Below are positions 41,450 through 50,277 of a DNA stretch of 64,000 bases, piece after piece. This DNA is from Actinacidiphila guanduensis (GTDB lineage Bacteria > Actinomycetota > Actinomycetes > Streptomycetales > Streptomycetaceae). The position numbers and the translations under genes were made by a program. Each line of letters opens with the position of its first letter. The stretch's first letter is position 1. The stretch is taken from assembly GCF_900103985.1 (NCBI RefSeq), contig NZ_FNIE01000003.1, forward strand, positions 62,001 to 126,000. The letters run 5' to 3'. The notes under the pieces were generated by a model. That model was not told the origin of the DNA, searched no databases, and worked only from the letters and a program-made list of their open reading frames with translations.

Positions 41450-43000
41450 TCAGCGCAGCGGGTCCGCCGGGGGCGCCGGCTCGGGGGCGCGGAGCAGGAG
41501 CTGGGCGCCGGCGCCGTGCCAGCCGGCGAGCCGGCCGCGCGGCGGACGGCCCGGCACCGTGGTGCGCGCCGCCCGGCGGGCGCTCCGGGCGGCGCCCCGG
41601 GGCAGGGCCAGGCGCGGGCGGCGGCCGAGGCCGAGCAGCTGGACGTCCATCCACATCTCGTGCCGCCCGGCGGGCAACGCGCCGCCGCCCGCGACGGTGA
41701 GCGGGTCCACGACGGCCTCGGCCGACAGCACGACATGGCAGCGCCCGCCGCGCAGCGGCTCCAGGCGCGGCCGCAGGTCGTTCTGCGCGTACCAGAACTG
41801 CGCGGTCCGCGGGTCCTTGACCAGCACCTCGCCGTGCGTGTCGGCGAACGGGTCGGCGACCTCCCACCCGCGGGCGCCGGGCACCCCGTCGAGCAGCACC
41901 GGGTCGAGCAGCAGCCGGCCGTCGGCCCGGCGTGCCAGCGCCACCGGCCGGCCGCCGGCGTGCACCAGCCACACCCGCACCGGCACGACCAGCCGCCCGC
42001 GCCGCCAGCGCACGGCGCCCGTCTCGACGCGCACCCTGATCCGGGCGGTGCGGCGGGCGAGTTCGACCAGGCCGTCCAGGCGGCCGGTCTCCAGCAGGTG
42101 GGCGCGCAGGCCCGGCAGGGCCGGCAGCCCGGCCGCGACCCCGGGCGGGAACTCCTCCAGCGCGAGTCGGCGCACCAGCTCGAAGTACCGCTCCAGCTGC
42201 CGGCCGCCGCGCTGCAGCACCCGCGGCTCGGTGACCGGGCGGAGCACCTCGCGGCGGTAGGCGGGGCGCAGCATCCGGTCCTGCACCGGGCCCGGCTCGG
42301 AGCGCTCCTTGACCGCGCGGACCACGGCCCGCAGCTGCCGGTAGTAGTCCTCGGGCCCGGGCGGGCGGGTGCTGCGGGCGCGGGCGGCGGGGCGACGGTG
42401 GTAGGCGGGGTGGTCGCCGAGGACGGAGACGGTGCGGGCCAGCGGGTAGGCGCGGGCGAGGAACAGCTCGTCGGCCAGCCGCACCCGGCCCTCGGGGAAC
42501 TCGATGCCGTTGTCGAGCAGGAAGGCGCGGCGGAACATCTTGTACGGGGTCAGCGTCTCGAAGAGTTCGGCGTCGCGCACCGAGCACCGCTCGCGGGTGT
42601 GCCGGAAGGCGCCCGCGGGGCCCAGCGACTCGCCGTACGCCTTTCCGAACGCGATGTCCGAGGAGTTCCGGCGGGCCAGCCGGTAGAGCCGTTCCAGCGC
42701 GTCGGGCGCCAACTCGTCGCTCTGGTCCACGAAGTGCACGTATTCGCCGCGGGCCGTCCGGACGCCGGTGTTGCGGGCTTTCCCCGGCCGCCCGGAATTC
42801 CCCAGCGCGACCACCCTGACGTGTGCGAACCTCTCGGCGATCCGGTGCAGCCCGGACAGGGAGCCGTCGGTGGACCCGTCGTCGACGTAGAGCACCTCAT
42901 AGGCGTCCGCGCCGATGCTCTGCCCCGTCAGTGACGGAGCGCAGCGCTCTATCGACGCCCCGGCGTTGAATACGGGCACGACAATACTGGCCTTGAGCAC
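41450..43000 (-). CDS. family 2 glycosyltransferase
   Basis: A 516-residue cytosolic or membrane-associated GT2 (GT-A fold) enzyme. The N-terminal 220 residues carry ASIVVPVFNAGASIERC, VLYVDDGSTDGS and the acidic motif YVHFVDQSDELAPD in the position of the metal-binding DxD. The C-terminal 250 residues resemble the extra domain of TarS-like poly(ribitol-phosphate) glycosyltransferases and lack membrane helices. A role in decorating wall teichoic acid or another surface polymer is a family-level guess. GTG 43000 is chosen because GGAGGGG lies 8 bases upstream and VLKASIVVP begins the domain. It converges on glgB, but nothing ties it to glycogen. Confidence 0.85.
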   Translation of the reverse strand: MLKASIVVPVFNAGASIERCAPSLTGQSIGADAYEVLYVDDGSTDGSLSGLHRIAERFAHVRVVALGNSGRPGKARNTGVRTARGEYVHFVDQSDELAPDALERLYRLARRNSSDIAFGKAYGESLGPAGAFRHTRERCSVRDAELFETLTPYKMFRRAFLLDNGIEFPEGRVRLADELFLARAYPLARTVSVLGDHPAYHRRPAARARSTRPPGPEDYYRQLRAVVRAVKERSEPGPVQDRMLRPAYRREVLRPVTEPRVLQRGGRQLERYFELVRRLALEEFPPGVAAGLPALPGLRAHLLETGRLDGLVELARRTARIRVRVETGAVRWRRGRLVVPVRVWLVHAGGRPVALARRADGRLLLDPVLLDGVPGARGWEVADPFADTHGEVLVKDPRTAQFWYAQNDLRPRLEPLRGGRCHVVLSAEAVVDPLTVAGGGALPAGRHEMWMDVQLLGLGRRPRLALPRGAARSARRAARTTVPGRPPRGRLAGWHGAGAQLLLRAPEPAPPADPLR

Positions 43001-43123
43001 CGCGGATCCCCTCCGGAGCACCGATGCGAACAGTGCTGTGCATCCAAGACCCGCGGCGGCCCGCAACAGTTGTACGCCGCGTCCCCGGCTCCGCCCGGAC
43101 GGCGGCCGCTTCGGGGGCCGGGC

Positions 43124-44149
43124 TCAGTAGACGGACTCGGCCTCGTCCATCCGGTTCTCGGGGACGGTCTTCAGGTGGGTGACCGCGTCGGCGAGCGGGA
43201 CCAGGCTGATGCGGGTGCCGTGCAGGGCGGTCATGTGGCCGAAGGAGCGGGCGTGCGCGGCCTCGACGGCGTGCCAGCCGAAGCGGGTGGCCAGCACCCG
43301 GTCGTAGGGGGTGGGCACGCCGCCGCGCTGGACATGGCCGAGGATCACCGGCCGGGCCTCCTTGCCGAGCCGGGCCTCCAGCTCGCGGGCGAGCGTGGTG
43401 CCGATCCCGGCGAACCGCTCGTGGCCGTACTTGTCGATGGCGCCGACCCCGTAGTCCATCGTGTCCTTGGCCGGGTGGGCGCCCTCGGCGACGCACACCA
43501 CCGCGAACTTCTTGCCGCGCGCGAACCGCTTCTCCACCATGTCCACCAGGTCGGCCGGGTCGAAGGGCCGCTCGGGCACGCAGATGCCGTGGGCGCCGCT
43601 GGCCATCCCCGCCTCCAGCGCGATCCAGCCCGCGTGCCGGCCCATCACCTCCACCACCATCACCCGCTGGTGGGACTCGGCGGTGGTCTGCAGCCGGTCG
43701 ATCGCCTCGGTGGCCACGGTGACGGCGGTGTCGAAGCCGAAGGTGCGGTCGGTGCCGTTGATGTCGTTGTCGATCGTCTTGGGCACGCCCACCACCGGCA
43801 TCCCGGCGTCGGAGAGCATCCGGGCGGCGGTCAGGGTGCCCTCGCCGCCGATCGGGATCAGGACGTCGATGCCGTAGCGGCGGCACAGCTCGTCGGCGTT
43901 GTCCGCGGCCTCCCGCAGCCGGGCCCGCTCCAGGCGCGCCGAGCCGAGGATGGTGCCGCCGCGGGCCAGGATGCCGCTGACGGAGTCCAGGTCCAGTTCG
44001 CGGAAGCGCCCTTCGAGCAGCCCGACGAAGCCGTCCTCGAAGCCGATGACCTCGTCGGCGTGCCCGGTGACCGCGCGGTGGACGACGGAGCGGATGACGG
44101 CGTTGAGACCGGGGCAGTCGCCACCGGCTGTGAGGACTCCGATACGCAT
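43124..44149 (-). CDS. pfkA: ATP-dependent 6-phosphofructokinase
   Basis: A 341-residue glycolytic enzyme phosphorylating fructose-6-phosphate. The N-terminus MRIGVLTAGGDCPGLNAVIR is typical. In the phosphoryl-donor loop GGEGT, residue 104 is glycine, which in this family marks ATP use; aspartate there marks pyrophosphate use. Catalytic D127 is in PKTIDND, and MGRHAGWIAL binds substrate. It belongs to the actinobacterial group III PFKs and lacks the allosteric pattern of E. coli PfkA. ATG 44149 follows GGAGG by 6 bases. It lies 31 bases after the D-lactate-dehydrogenase-like gene on the same strand, so the two are probably cotranscribed. Confidence 0.95.
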   Translation of the reverse strand: MRIGVLTAGGDCPGLNAVIRSVVHRAVTGHADEVIGFEDGFVGLLEGRFRELDLDSVSGILARGGTILGSARLERARLREAADNADELCRRYGIDVLIPIGGEGTLTAARMLSDAGMPVVGVPKTIDNDINGTDRTFGFDTAVTVATEAIDRLQTTAESHQRVMVVEVMGRHAGWIALEAGMASGAHGICVPERPFDPADLVDMVEKRFARGKKFAVVCVAEGAHPAKDTMDYGVGAIDKYGHERFAGIGTTLARELEARLGKEARPVILGHVQRGGVPTPYDRVLATRFGWHAVEAAHARSFGHMTALHGTRISLVPLADAVTHLKTVPENRMDEAESVY

Positions 44150-44180
44150 GGCCTGCCTCCAGGGGATCGGCGAACGGGTG

Positions 44181-45179
44181 TCACGGGGACGTCGGAATCA
44201 GCGTGCACTCGGTGATCCGCCCGGCGAGATAGTCGTCCACATTGCGGACGGTGGTGGCGGCGATCTCCTGTACCGCTTCCGCGGTCCAGGACGCCTGGCG
44301 CGAGGTGACCAGGACGTTGGAGAAGGCGAGCAGCCGGGCGAGCGTGTCGTCGGTCATGACCTCCAGCGACTTGTCGTAGAAGAAGACTCCTTCCTCCTCC
44401 TCGTACAAGTCCAGTCCCACCCCCGCGAACCGGCCGTCGCCCAGCGCGTCCACCAGGGCGGCGGGGTCGATCAGGGCGCTGCGACCGGTGTTGACCAGCA
44501 GCACGTCGTCCTTCAGCTCGGCGAGCCGGCGGGCGCCGAGCAGGTGGTGGGTGGAGGGCATCAACGGCACATGCAGACTGACCAGATCCGACTCCCGCAG
44601 CAGCCGGTCGAGTTCGACGTACTCCATGCCGAGTTCCTGGCACTGCGGGCTGACCGCGATGTCCCAGCCGAGCAGCCGCATGCCGAAGCCGCCGGCGATG
44701 CGGGCGAAGGCGGTGCCGATCCGGCCGGTGCCGATGACGCCCGCGGTGCGGCCGTGGAAGTCGCGGCCGAGCAGCCCGTCCAGGCGGAAGTCGAAGTCGC
44801 GGGTGCGGGAGGCGGCCCGCACCAGCCGGCGGTTGAGCGCGGCGGCCAGCGACCAGGCGAACTCGGCCACCGGATACGGCGCGGAGCGGGCGACTCGGGC
44901 GACGGTCATGCCGAGCCGCTCGGCGTGCGCCAGGTCGATGTTGTTGTAGCCGGTGGAGCGCTGCGCCACCAGCCGGGTGCCGCCGCGCGAGAGCGCCTCC
45001 AGGGCGGGAGCGTCCAGCACGGAGTCCGCGCTGGTGGACACCGCCTCGTACCCCGCGGCCAGCGGCAGCGTGTCGGCGCTCAGCGCGGTCTCCAGGCAGC
45101 GCACCTGGTGCCGCGGCGCGAAGGCCGCCTCCAGCAGGGGCCGCTCGTCGCGCTGCACACCTGTGGCCAGCACCTCCAT
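44181..45179 (-). CDS. D-lactate-dehydrogenase-like 2-hydroxyacid dehydrogenase with Arg in place of the catalytic His
   Basis: A 332-residue NAD-dependent dehydrogenase of the D-isomer 2-hydroxyacid family. The nucleotide-binding motif is GVIGTGRIGTAFARI. The substrate-binding arginine is in LLVNTGRSALID and the glutamate in VGLDLYEEEEGVFF. The segment that carries the catalytic histidine in E. coli LdhA (GHQAFLT, from memory) reads TSRQASWT here, so the histidine position is R294. The enzyme may be altered in rate or specificity. ATG 45179 has AAGGAGG upstream. It is transcribed divergently from pta and leads into pfkA, placing it with central carbon metabolism. Confidence 0.85.
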   Translation of the reverse strand: MEVLATGVQRDERPLLEAAFAPRHQVRCLETALSADTLPLAAGYEAVSTSADSVLDAPALEALSRGGTRLVAQRSTGYNNIDLAHAERLGMTVARVARSAPYPVAEFAWSLAAALNRRLVRAASRTRDFDFRLDGLLGRDFHGRTAGVIGTGRIGTAFARIAGGFGMRLLGWDIAVSPQCQELGMEYVELDRLLRESDLVSLHVPLMPSTHHLLGARRLAELKDDVLLVNTGRSALIDPAALVDALGDGRFAGVGLDLYEEEEGVFFYDKSLEVMTDDTLARLLAFSNVLVTSRQASWTAEAVQEIAATTVRNVDDYLAGRITECTLIPTSP

Positions 45180-45389
45180 ACACCTCACCTCCTTCTCCCG
45201 CCCCGCCCTCACCCTACGGTCCGGACCTCGCACATCCCTTGGATGACACCGCGAAAGAGGGCGCGCCGGAGGCAGAATCCGTGGCTGATCCGGGGACCCG
45301 GCGGGCAGGCGCGAAGAGGGGGCGTTACCGTCGGGACGGGGGCGGTCGGACCCCCGCACGCCCAGTGCAACGTATCTCGGAGGAACCGG

Positions 45390-47471
45390 GTGACCCGCAG
45401 TGTCTATGTGACGGGGATCGGCCGCGGCGACGGCCGGCAGGTCGTCGAACTCGGGGTGACCGAACTGCTCACCCGGCAGGTCGACCGCCTCGGCGTCTAC
45501 CGTCCCCTGGTGCACGACGCCCCGGACCGCATCCTGGAGCTGCTGCGCACCCGCTACCGCCTCACCCAGAAGGAAGACAGCGTCCTCGGCCTGGGCTACG
45601 AGGAGGCCGCGGCGCTGCAGGCCGACCGCGGCCAGGAGGCGCTGACCGCCCGCCTCGTGGAGGGCTACCTGCGGGTCGCCGAGGAATACGACACCGTCCT
45701 CATCCTCGGCTCGGACTTCGCCGACACCAACCTGCCGGCCGAACTCGGCGTCAACGCCCGCCTGGCCAACGAGTGCGGAGCCTCGGTGCTGGTGGTGATA
45801 GGGGGCCGCGACCAGAGCGCGGACTCCGTGGTCGCCGAGGTCCGCAACGCCCACCACGCCTACACCAACCTGGGCTGCGACGTGATAGCGATGGTCGCCA
45901 ACCGGGTGGACCCCGCCGAGGTCGGCCCGGCCGCCGAGCAGCTGCGCCGCACCCTGGACGTGCCCGTCTACGTGCTGCCCGAGGAGCCCGCCCTCACCGC
46001 GCCCACCGTCCGGCAGATCGTGGAGACCCTGGACGCCGAGGTGCTGCTGGGCGACGAGGCGGGGCTGTCCCGCGACGCCATGGACTTCGTCTTCGGCGGC
46101 GCCATGCTGCCCACCTTCCTGCCCGCCCTGACCCCGGGCTGCGTGGTGGTGACCCCGGGCGACCGGGCCGACCTGATCGTGGGCGCCCTGGCCGCGCACT
46201 CGGCCGGCTCCCCGCCGATCGCCGGCGTGCTGCTCACCCTGGACGAGCGGCCCGGCCCGCAGATCCTCGCCCTGGCCGACCGGCTGGCCCCCGGCACCCC
46301 GGTCCTCGCGGTGCCCACCGGCTCCTTCCCCACCGCCGCCGAGCTCTTCGGCCTGGACGGCAAGCTCGGCGCCGGCACCCCGCGCAAGGCCGAGACCGCG
46401 CTCGGCCTCTTCGAGACGCACGTGGACACCGCCGAGCTGACCGAGCGGCTGTCGGTGGCCCGCTCGCCGAGGGTCACCCCGATGATGTTCGAGCACGCCC
46501 TGCTGGAGCGGGCCCGCGCCGACAAGCGGCGGATCGTGCTGCCGGAGGGCACCGAGGAGCGCATCCTGCGGGCGGCGGAGGTGCTGCTGCGCCGCGGAGT
46601 GTGCGACCTGACGCTGCTGGGCGACCAGGACGCGATCCGCAAGAAGGCCGGCGACCTCGGCATCGCCCTGGACGACCCCGGCCTGGAGCTGATCGACCCG
46701 CACACCTCGCCGCTGCGCGACCGCTTCGCCACCCTCTACGCGCAGCTGCGCGCCCACCGGGGCGTCTCCCGCGAGCTGGCCTACGACGTCGTGGCCGACG
46801 TGTCGTACTTCGGCACCCTCATGGTCCAGGAGGGCCTGGCCGACGGCATGGTCTCCGGCGCCGTGCACTCCACGGCCGCCACCATCCGCCCGGCCTTCGA
46901 GATCATCAAGACCCGCCCGGACGCGGCCATCGTCTCCTCGGTGTTCTTCATGTGCCTGGCCGACCGGGTGCTGGTCTACGGCGACTGCGCGGTCATCCCG
47001 GACCCGGACGCCGCGCAGCTGGCCGACATCGCCGTCCAGGCGGCCGGCACCGCCGCCCGGTTCGGGGTGGAGCCACGGGTGGCGATGCTGTCGTACTCCA
47101 CCGGCACCTCGGGCACGGGTGCGGACGTGGACAAGGTGCGCGCGGCCACCGACCTGGTGCGCGAGCTGCGGCCGGAGCTGATGGTGGAGGGCCCGATCCA
47201 GTACGACGCGGCCGTCTCCCCGGTGGTCGCGGCCGCCAAGCTGCCCGGCTCCACGGTGGCGGGCCAGGCGACGGTGCTGATCTTCCCCGACCTCAACACG
47301 GGCAACAACACCTACAAGGCGGTGCAGCGCTCGGCCGGGGCGGTGGCCGTCGGCCCGGTGCTGCAGGGGCTGCGCAAGCCGGTGAACGACCTGTCCCGCG
47401 GGGCACTTGTACAGGACATTGTCAACACGGTCGCGATCACCGCGATCCAGGCGCAGGGTGATGAGCTGTGA
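45390..47471 (+). CDS. pta: phosphate acetyltransferase, long form with DRTGG domain
   Basis: A 693-residue enzyme that converts acetyl-CoA and phosphate to acetyl phosphate. It has three parts: an N-terminal P-loop-like (AAA_26) domain that starts VYVTGIGRGDGRQVVELGV and lacks a clean P-loop, a DRTGG domain (about 225-330), and the catalytic PTA_PTB domain (about 365-693) with RIVLPEGTEERILRAAEVL, YSTGTSG and VLIFPDLNTGNNTYKAVQR. Length matches the E. coli-type long Pta. GTG 45390 has GGAGG 6 bases upstream. Its stop overlaps the GTG start of ackA (GTGA), so the two are translationally coupled. Confidence 0.95.
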   Translation: MTRSVYVTGIGRGDGRQVVELGVTELLTRQVDRLGVYRPLVHDAPDRILELLRTRYRLTQKEDSVLGLGYEEAAALQADRGQEALTARLVEGYLRVAEEYDTVLILGSDFADTNLPAELGVNARLANECGASVLVVIGGRDQSADSVVAEVRNAHHAYTNLGCDVIAMVANRVDPAEVGPAAEQLRRTLDVPVYVLPEEPALTAPTVRQIVETLDAEVLLGDEAGLSRDAMDFVFGGAMLPTFLPALTPGCVVVTPGDRADLIVGALAAHSAGSPPIAGVLLTLDERPGPQILALADRLAPGTPVLAVPTGSFPTAAELFGLDGKLGAGTPRKAETALGLFETHVDTAELTERLSVARSPRVTPMMFEHALLERARADKRRIVLPEGTEERILRAAEVLLRRGVCDLTLLGDQDAIRKKAGDLGIALDDPGLELIDPHTSPLRDRFATLYAQLRAHRGVSRELAYDVVADVSYFGTLMVQEGLADGMVSGAVHSTAATIRPAFEIIKTRPDAAIVSSVFFMCLADRVLVYGDCAVIPDPDAAQLADIAVQAAGTAARFGVEPRVAMLSYSTGTSGTGADVDKVRAATDLVRELRPELMVEGPIQYDAAVSPVVAAAKLPGSTVAGQATVLIFPDLNTGNNTYKAVQRSAGAVAVGPVLQGLRKPVNDLSRGALVQDIVNTVAITAIQAQGDEL

Positions 47472-48637
47472 CCACTCAAGCGGACCCGACCGCCCCGAAC
47501 CGGGTGCTGGTGCTCAACTCCGGCTCCTCGTCGGTGAAGTACCAGCTGCTCGACATGGGCGACCACGGCCGGCTCGCCTCCGGCCTGGTGGAGCGGATCG
47601 GCGAGGAGGGCGGGGTCGCCGACCACGGCGAGGCGCTGCGGCAGGTGGCGCGCCGGCTCGCCGACCAGGGCGTCGGCCTGGACTCGCCGGCGCTGGCCGC
47701 CATCGGCCACCGGGTGGTGCACGGCGGCACCCGGTTCACCGAGCCCACCGTGATCACCGACGAGGTGCTCGCCGAGATCGAGAAGCTGGTGCCGCTGGCC
47801 CCCCTGCACAACCCGGCGAACATCACCGGCATCAAGGTCGCCCGCGAGCTGCGCCCTGATCTGCCGCAGGTCGCCGTCTTCGACACCGCCTTCCACTCCA
47901 CCCTGCCGGAGGCCGCCGCCCGCTACGCCATCGACGCGGCCACCGCCGACCGGTTCGGCATCCGCCGCTACGGCTTCCACGGCACCTCGCACGCCTATGT
48001 CTCGCGGGCCACCGCCGAGCTGCTCGGCCGCCCGGTGGCCGAGGTCAACACGATCGTGCTGCACCTGGGCAACGGCGCCTCGGCGTCGGCGGTGCGCGGC
48101 GGGGTGTGCGTGGACACCTCCATGGGCCTGACCCCGCTGGAGGGCCTGGTGATGGGCACCCGCTCCGGCGACATCGACCCCGCGGTCGTCTTCCACCTGC
48201 AGCGGGTGGGCGGCATGGGCACCGAGGAGATCGACACCCTGCTCAACAAGCGCTCCGGGCTGCTCGGCCTGTGCGGCGCCAACGACATGCGCGAGATCGG
48301 CCGCCGCATCGGCGAGGGCGACCGGGACGCCCGGCTGGCCTTCGACGTCTACGTGCACCGGCTGCGCCGCTACGTCGGCGCCTTCACCGCGGTCCTCGGC
48401 CGGGTGGACGCCATCGCCTTCACCGCCGGGGTGGGCGAGAACTCCGCGGCGGTGCGGGCCGCGGCGATGAGCGGCCTGGAGCATCTGGGCATCGAGCTCG
48501 ACCCGGTGCACAACGCGGTACGGGCCTCGGGCCCCCGGGTGGTCTCCACCGCCGCCAGCCGGGTCGCGGTGGCGGTGGTGCCCACCGACGAGGAGCTGGA
48601 GATCGCCCGTGACACCTACGCGCTGGCCCGGAGTTGA
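47468..48637 (+). CDS. ackA: acetate kinase
   Basis: A 389-residue ASKHA-fold kinase that converts acetyl phosphate plus ADP to acetate plus ATP. Family signatures: LVLNSGSSSVKYQLL (N-terminal phosphate loop), RRYGFHGTSHAYVS, and FTAGVGENSAAVR near the C-terminus. The GTG start overlaps the pta stop, the usual pta-ackA pairing. Together they run acetate overflow and also allow acetate assimilation. The end of the gene is 86 bases before pyk on the same strand. Confidence 0.96.
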   Translation: MTTQADPTAPNRVLVLNSGSSSVKYQLLDMGDHGRLASGLVERIGEEGGVADHGEALRQVARRLADQGVGLDSPALAAIGHRVVHGGTRFTEPTVITDEVLAEIEKLVPLAPLHNPANITGIKVARELRPDLPQVAVFDTAFHSTLPEAAARYAIDAATADRFGIRRYGFHGTSHAYVSRATAELLGRPVAEVNTIVLHLGNGASASAVRGGVCVDTSMGLTPLEGLVMGTRSGDIDPAVVFHLQRVGGMGTEEIDTLLNKRSGLLGLCGANDMREIGRRIGEGDRDARLAFDVYVHRLRRYVGAFTAVLGRVDAIAFTAGVGENSAAVRAAAMSGLEHLGIELDPVHNAVRASGPRVVSTAASRVAVAVVPTDEELEIARDTYALARS

Positions 48638-48710
48638 CCGCCCCCGCGCCGGCCCCGGACCATGGCTCAGCCGGCAAGCCCCCAGATAATTCCGGAGCGG
48701 AACAAACCGA

Positions 48711-48716
48711 TAGGAT
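48711..48716 (+). promoter_or_regulatory. candidate -10 element of pyk
   Basis: TAGGAT lies 8 bases before the pyk ATG in a locally AT-richer stretch (CAGATAATTCC upstream). It matches the streptomycete -10 consensus, and spacing would put the start of transcription at or just before the A of the ATG, implying a leaderless message. The same AGGAT could instead be a weak ribosome binding site. No good -35 is seen. Confidence 0.35.
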
Positions 48717-48723
48717 AGCGCCC

Positions 48724-50142
48724 ATGCGCCGAGCCAAGATCGTCTGCACCCTGGGTCCCGCCGTCGACTCCTACGAACAGCTGAAAACGCTGGTCGAGGC
48801 CGGTATGAACGTGGCCCGCTTCAACTTCAGCCACGGCAGCCACTCCGAACACGAGGAGCGCTACCACCGGGTCAGGAAGGTGGCCGAGGAGACCGGCCAC
48901 GCGGTCGGCGTCCTCGCCGACCTGCAGGGACCCAAGATCCGGCTCGGCAAGTTCGTCGACGGGCCGGTGGAGCTGGTGGCCGGCGACGAGTTCACCATCA
49001 CCACCGACGACGTGCCCGGCGACAAGTCCATCTGCTCGACCACCTACAAGGGCCTGCCCGGCGACGTCTCGCAGGGCGACCCGGTCCTGATCAACGACGG
49101 CAATGTGGCGCTGCGGGTGATCGAGGTCGAGGGCACCCGGGTGCGGACCCTGGTGGTCGAGGGCGGCGTGGTCTCCGACCACAAGGGCATCAACCTGCCC
49201 GGCGCGGCCGTCAACGTGCCCGCGCTGTCCGACAAGGACATCGAGGACCTGCGGTTCGCGCTGCGGATGGGTGTGGACATGGTGGCGCTGTCCTTCGTGC
49301 GCGACGCGAAGGACGTGCGGGACGTGCACCGGGTGATGGACGAGGAGGGCCGCCGGGTCCCGGTCGTCGCCAAGGTGGAGAAGCCGCAGGCGGTGGCGAA
49401 CATGGAGGACGTCGTCCTCGCCTTCGACGCCGTGATGGTGGCCCGCGGCGACCTGGCGGTGGAGTACCCGCTGGAGCAGGTGCCGGTGGTGCAGAAGCGG
49501 CTGATCGAGCTGTGCCGGCGCAACGCCAAGCCGGTGATCGTGGCGACCCAGATGATGGAGTCGATGATCACCAACTCCCGCCCGACCCGCGCCGAGGCGT
49601 CCGATGTCGCCAACGCGATCCTGGACGGCGCCGACGCGGTGATGCTCTCCGCGGAGTCCTCGGTCGGCAAGTACCCGATCGAGACCGTCAAGACGATGTC
49701 GCGGATCGTGGTGGCCGCCGAGGAGGAGCTGCTGCGGCGCGGGCTGGAGCCGCTGGGCGCCGACAAGAAGCCGCGCACCCAGGGCGGCGCGGTGGCCCGC
49801 GCGGCCGCCGAGCTGGCCGACTTCCTGGACGCCAGGACGCTGGTGGCCTTCACCAAGTCCGGTGACACCGCCCGCCGGCTGGCCCGCTACCGGGTGCCCG
49901 TGCCGGTGGTGGCCTTCACCAGCGACCCCGCCACCCGCAATCAGCTCGCGCTGACCTGGGGCGTGGAGACCTTCGTGGTGGAGCACGTGAACACCACCGA
50001 CGCGATGGTCGAGCTGGTCGACCGGGAGATGCTCAAGCTGTCGGAGTACGCCAAGGGCGACACCGTCATCATCACGGCCGGCTCCCCGCCCGGCGTCCCC
50101 GGCACCACGAACCTGGTCCGCGTGCACCACCTGGGCGACTGA
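48724..50142 (+). CDS. pyk: pyruvate kinase
   Basis: A 472-residue glycolytic enzyme that converts phosphoenolpyruvate and ADP to pyruvate and ATP. It begins MRRAKIVCTLGPAVDSYEQL. Substrate and metal motifs are ARFNFSHGSH, VVAKVEKPQAV (catalytic lysine region), VMVARGDLAVEY and ATQMMESMI. The C-terminal allosteric domain is present (about 345-472), including FTKSGDTARRLARYR. Length is normal. It lies 86 bases after ackA, near pfkA, so this region groups lower glycolysis with acetate formation. A terminator follows at 50167. Confidence 0.96.
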   Translation: MRRAKIVCTLGPAVDSYEQLKTLVEAGMNVARFNFSHGSHSEHEERYHRVRKVAEETGHAVGVLADLQGPKIRLGKFVDGPVELVAGDEFTITTDDVPGDKSICSTTYKGLPGDVSQGDPVLINDGNVALRVIEVEGTRVRTLVVEGGVVSDHKGINLPGAAVNVPALSDKDIEDLRFALRMGVDMVALSFVRDAKDVRDVHRVMDEEGRRVPVVAKVEKPQAVANMEDVVLAFDAVMVARGDLAVEYPLEQVPVVQKRLIELCRRNAKPVIVATQMMESMITNSRPTRAEASDVANAILDGADAVMLSAESSVGKYPIETVKTMSRIVVAAEEELLRRGLEPLGADKKPRTQGGAVARAAAELADFLDARTLVAFTKSGDTARRLARYRVPVPVVAFTSDPATRNQLALTWGVETFVVEHVNTTDAMVELVDREMLKLSEYAKGDTVIITAGSPPGVPGTTNLVRVHHLGD

Positions 50143-50166
50143 CCGCCGGTACCCGCGGAAGAACTG

Positions 50167-50201
50167 CGGCCGCCTGGTCCCCTCGCGGGGGCAGGCGGCC
50201 G
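50167..50201. terminator. bidirectional terminator after pyk
   Basis: A perfect outer 10-bp stem (CGGCCGCCTG with CAGGCGGCCG) extends inward through GTCCCC/GGGGGC around a short TCGC loop, 25 bases past the pyk stop. The convergent gene ends at 50278, so it may serve both. Confidence 0.75.
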
Positions 50202-50277
50202 TTCGCACGCACGGGTGAGGGCCCTTGCCGGCCCCGTCGGCCCGCTGCGGGCGGAGCCTGCGTCAGGGCCGGTCCGG

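Noticed and set aside
43124..44149. Pyrophosphate-dependent phosphofructokinase
   Set aside because: Residue 104 is Gly in GGEGT, the ATP-type residue, not Asp.
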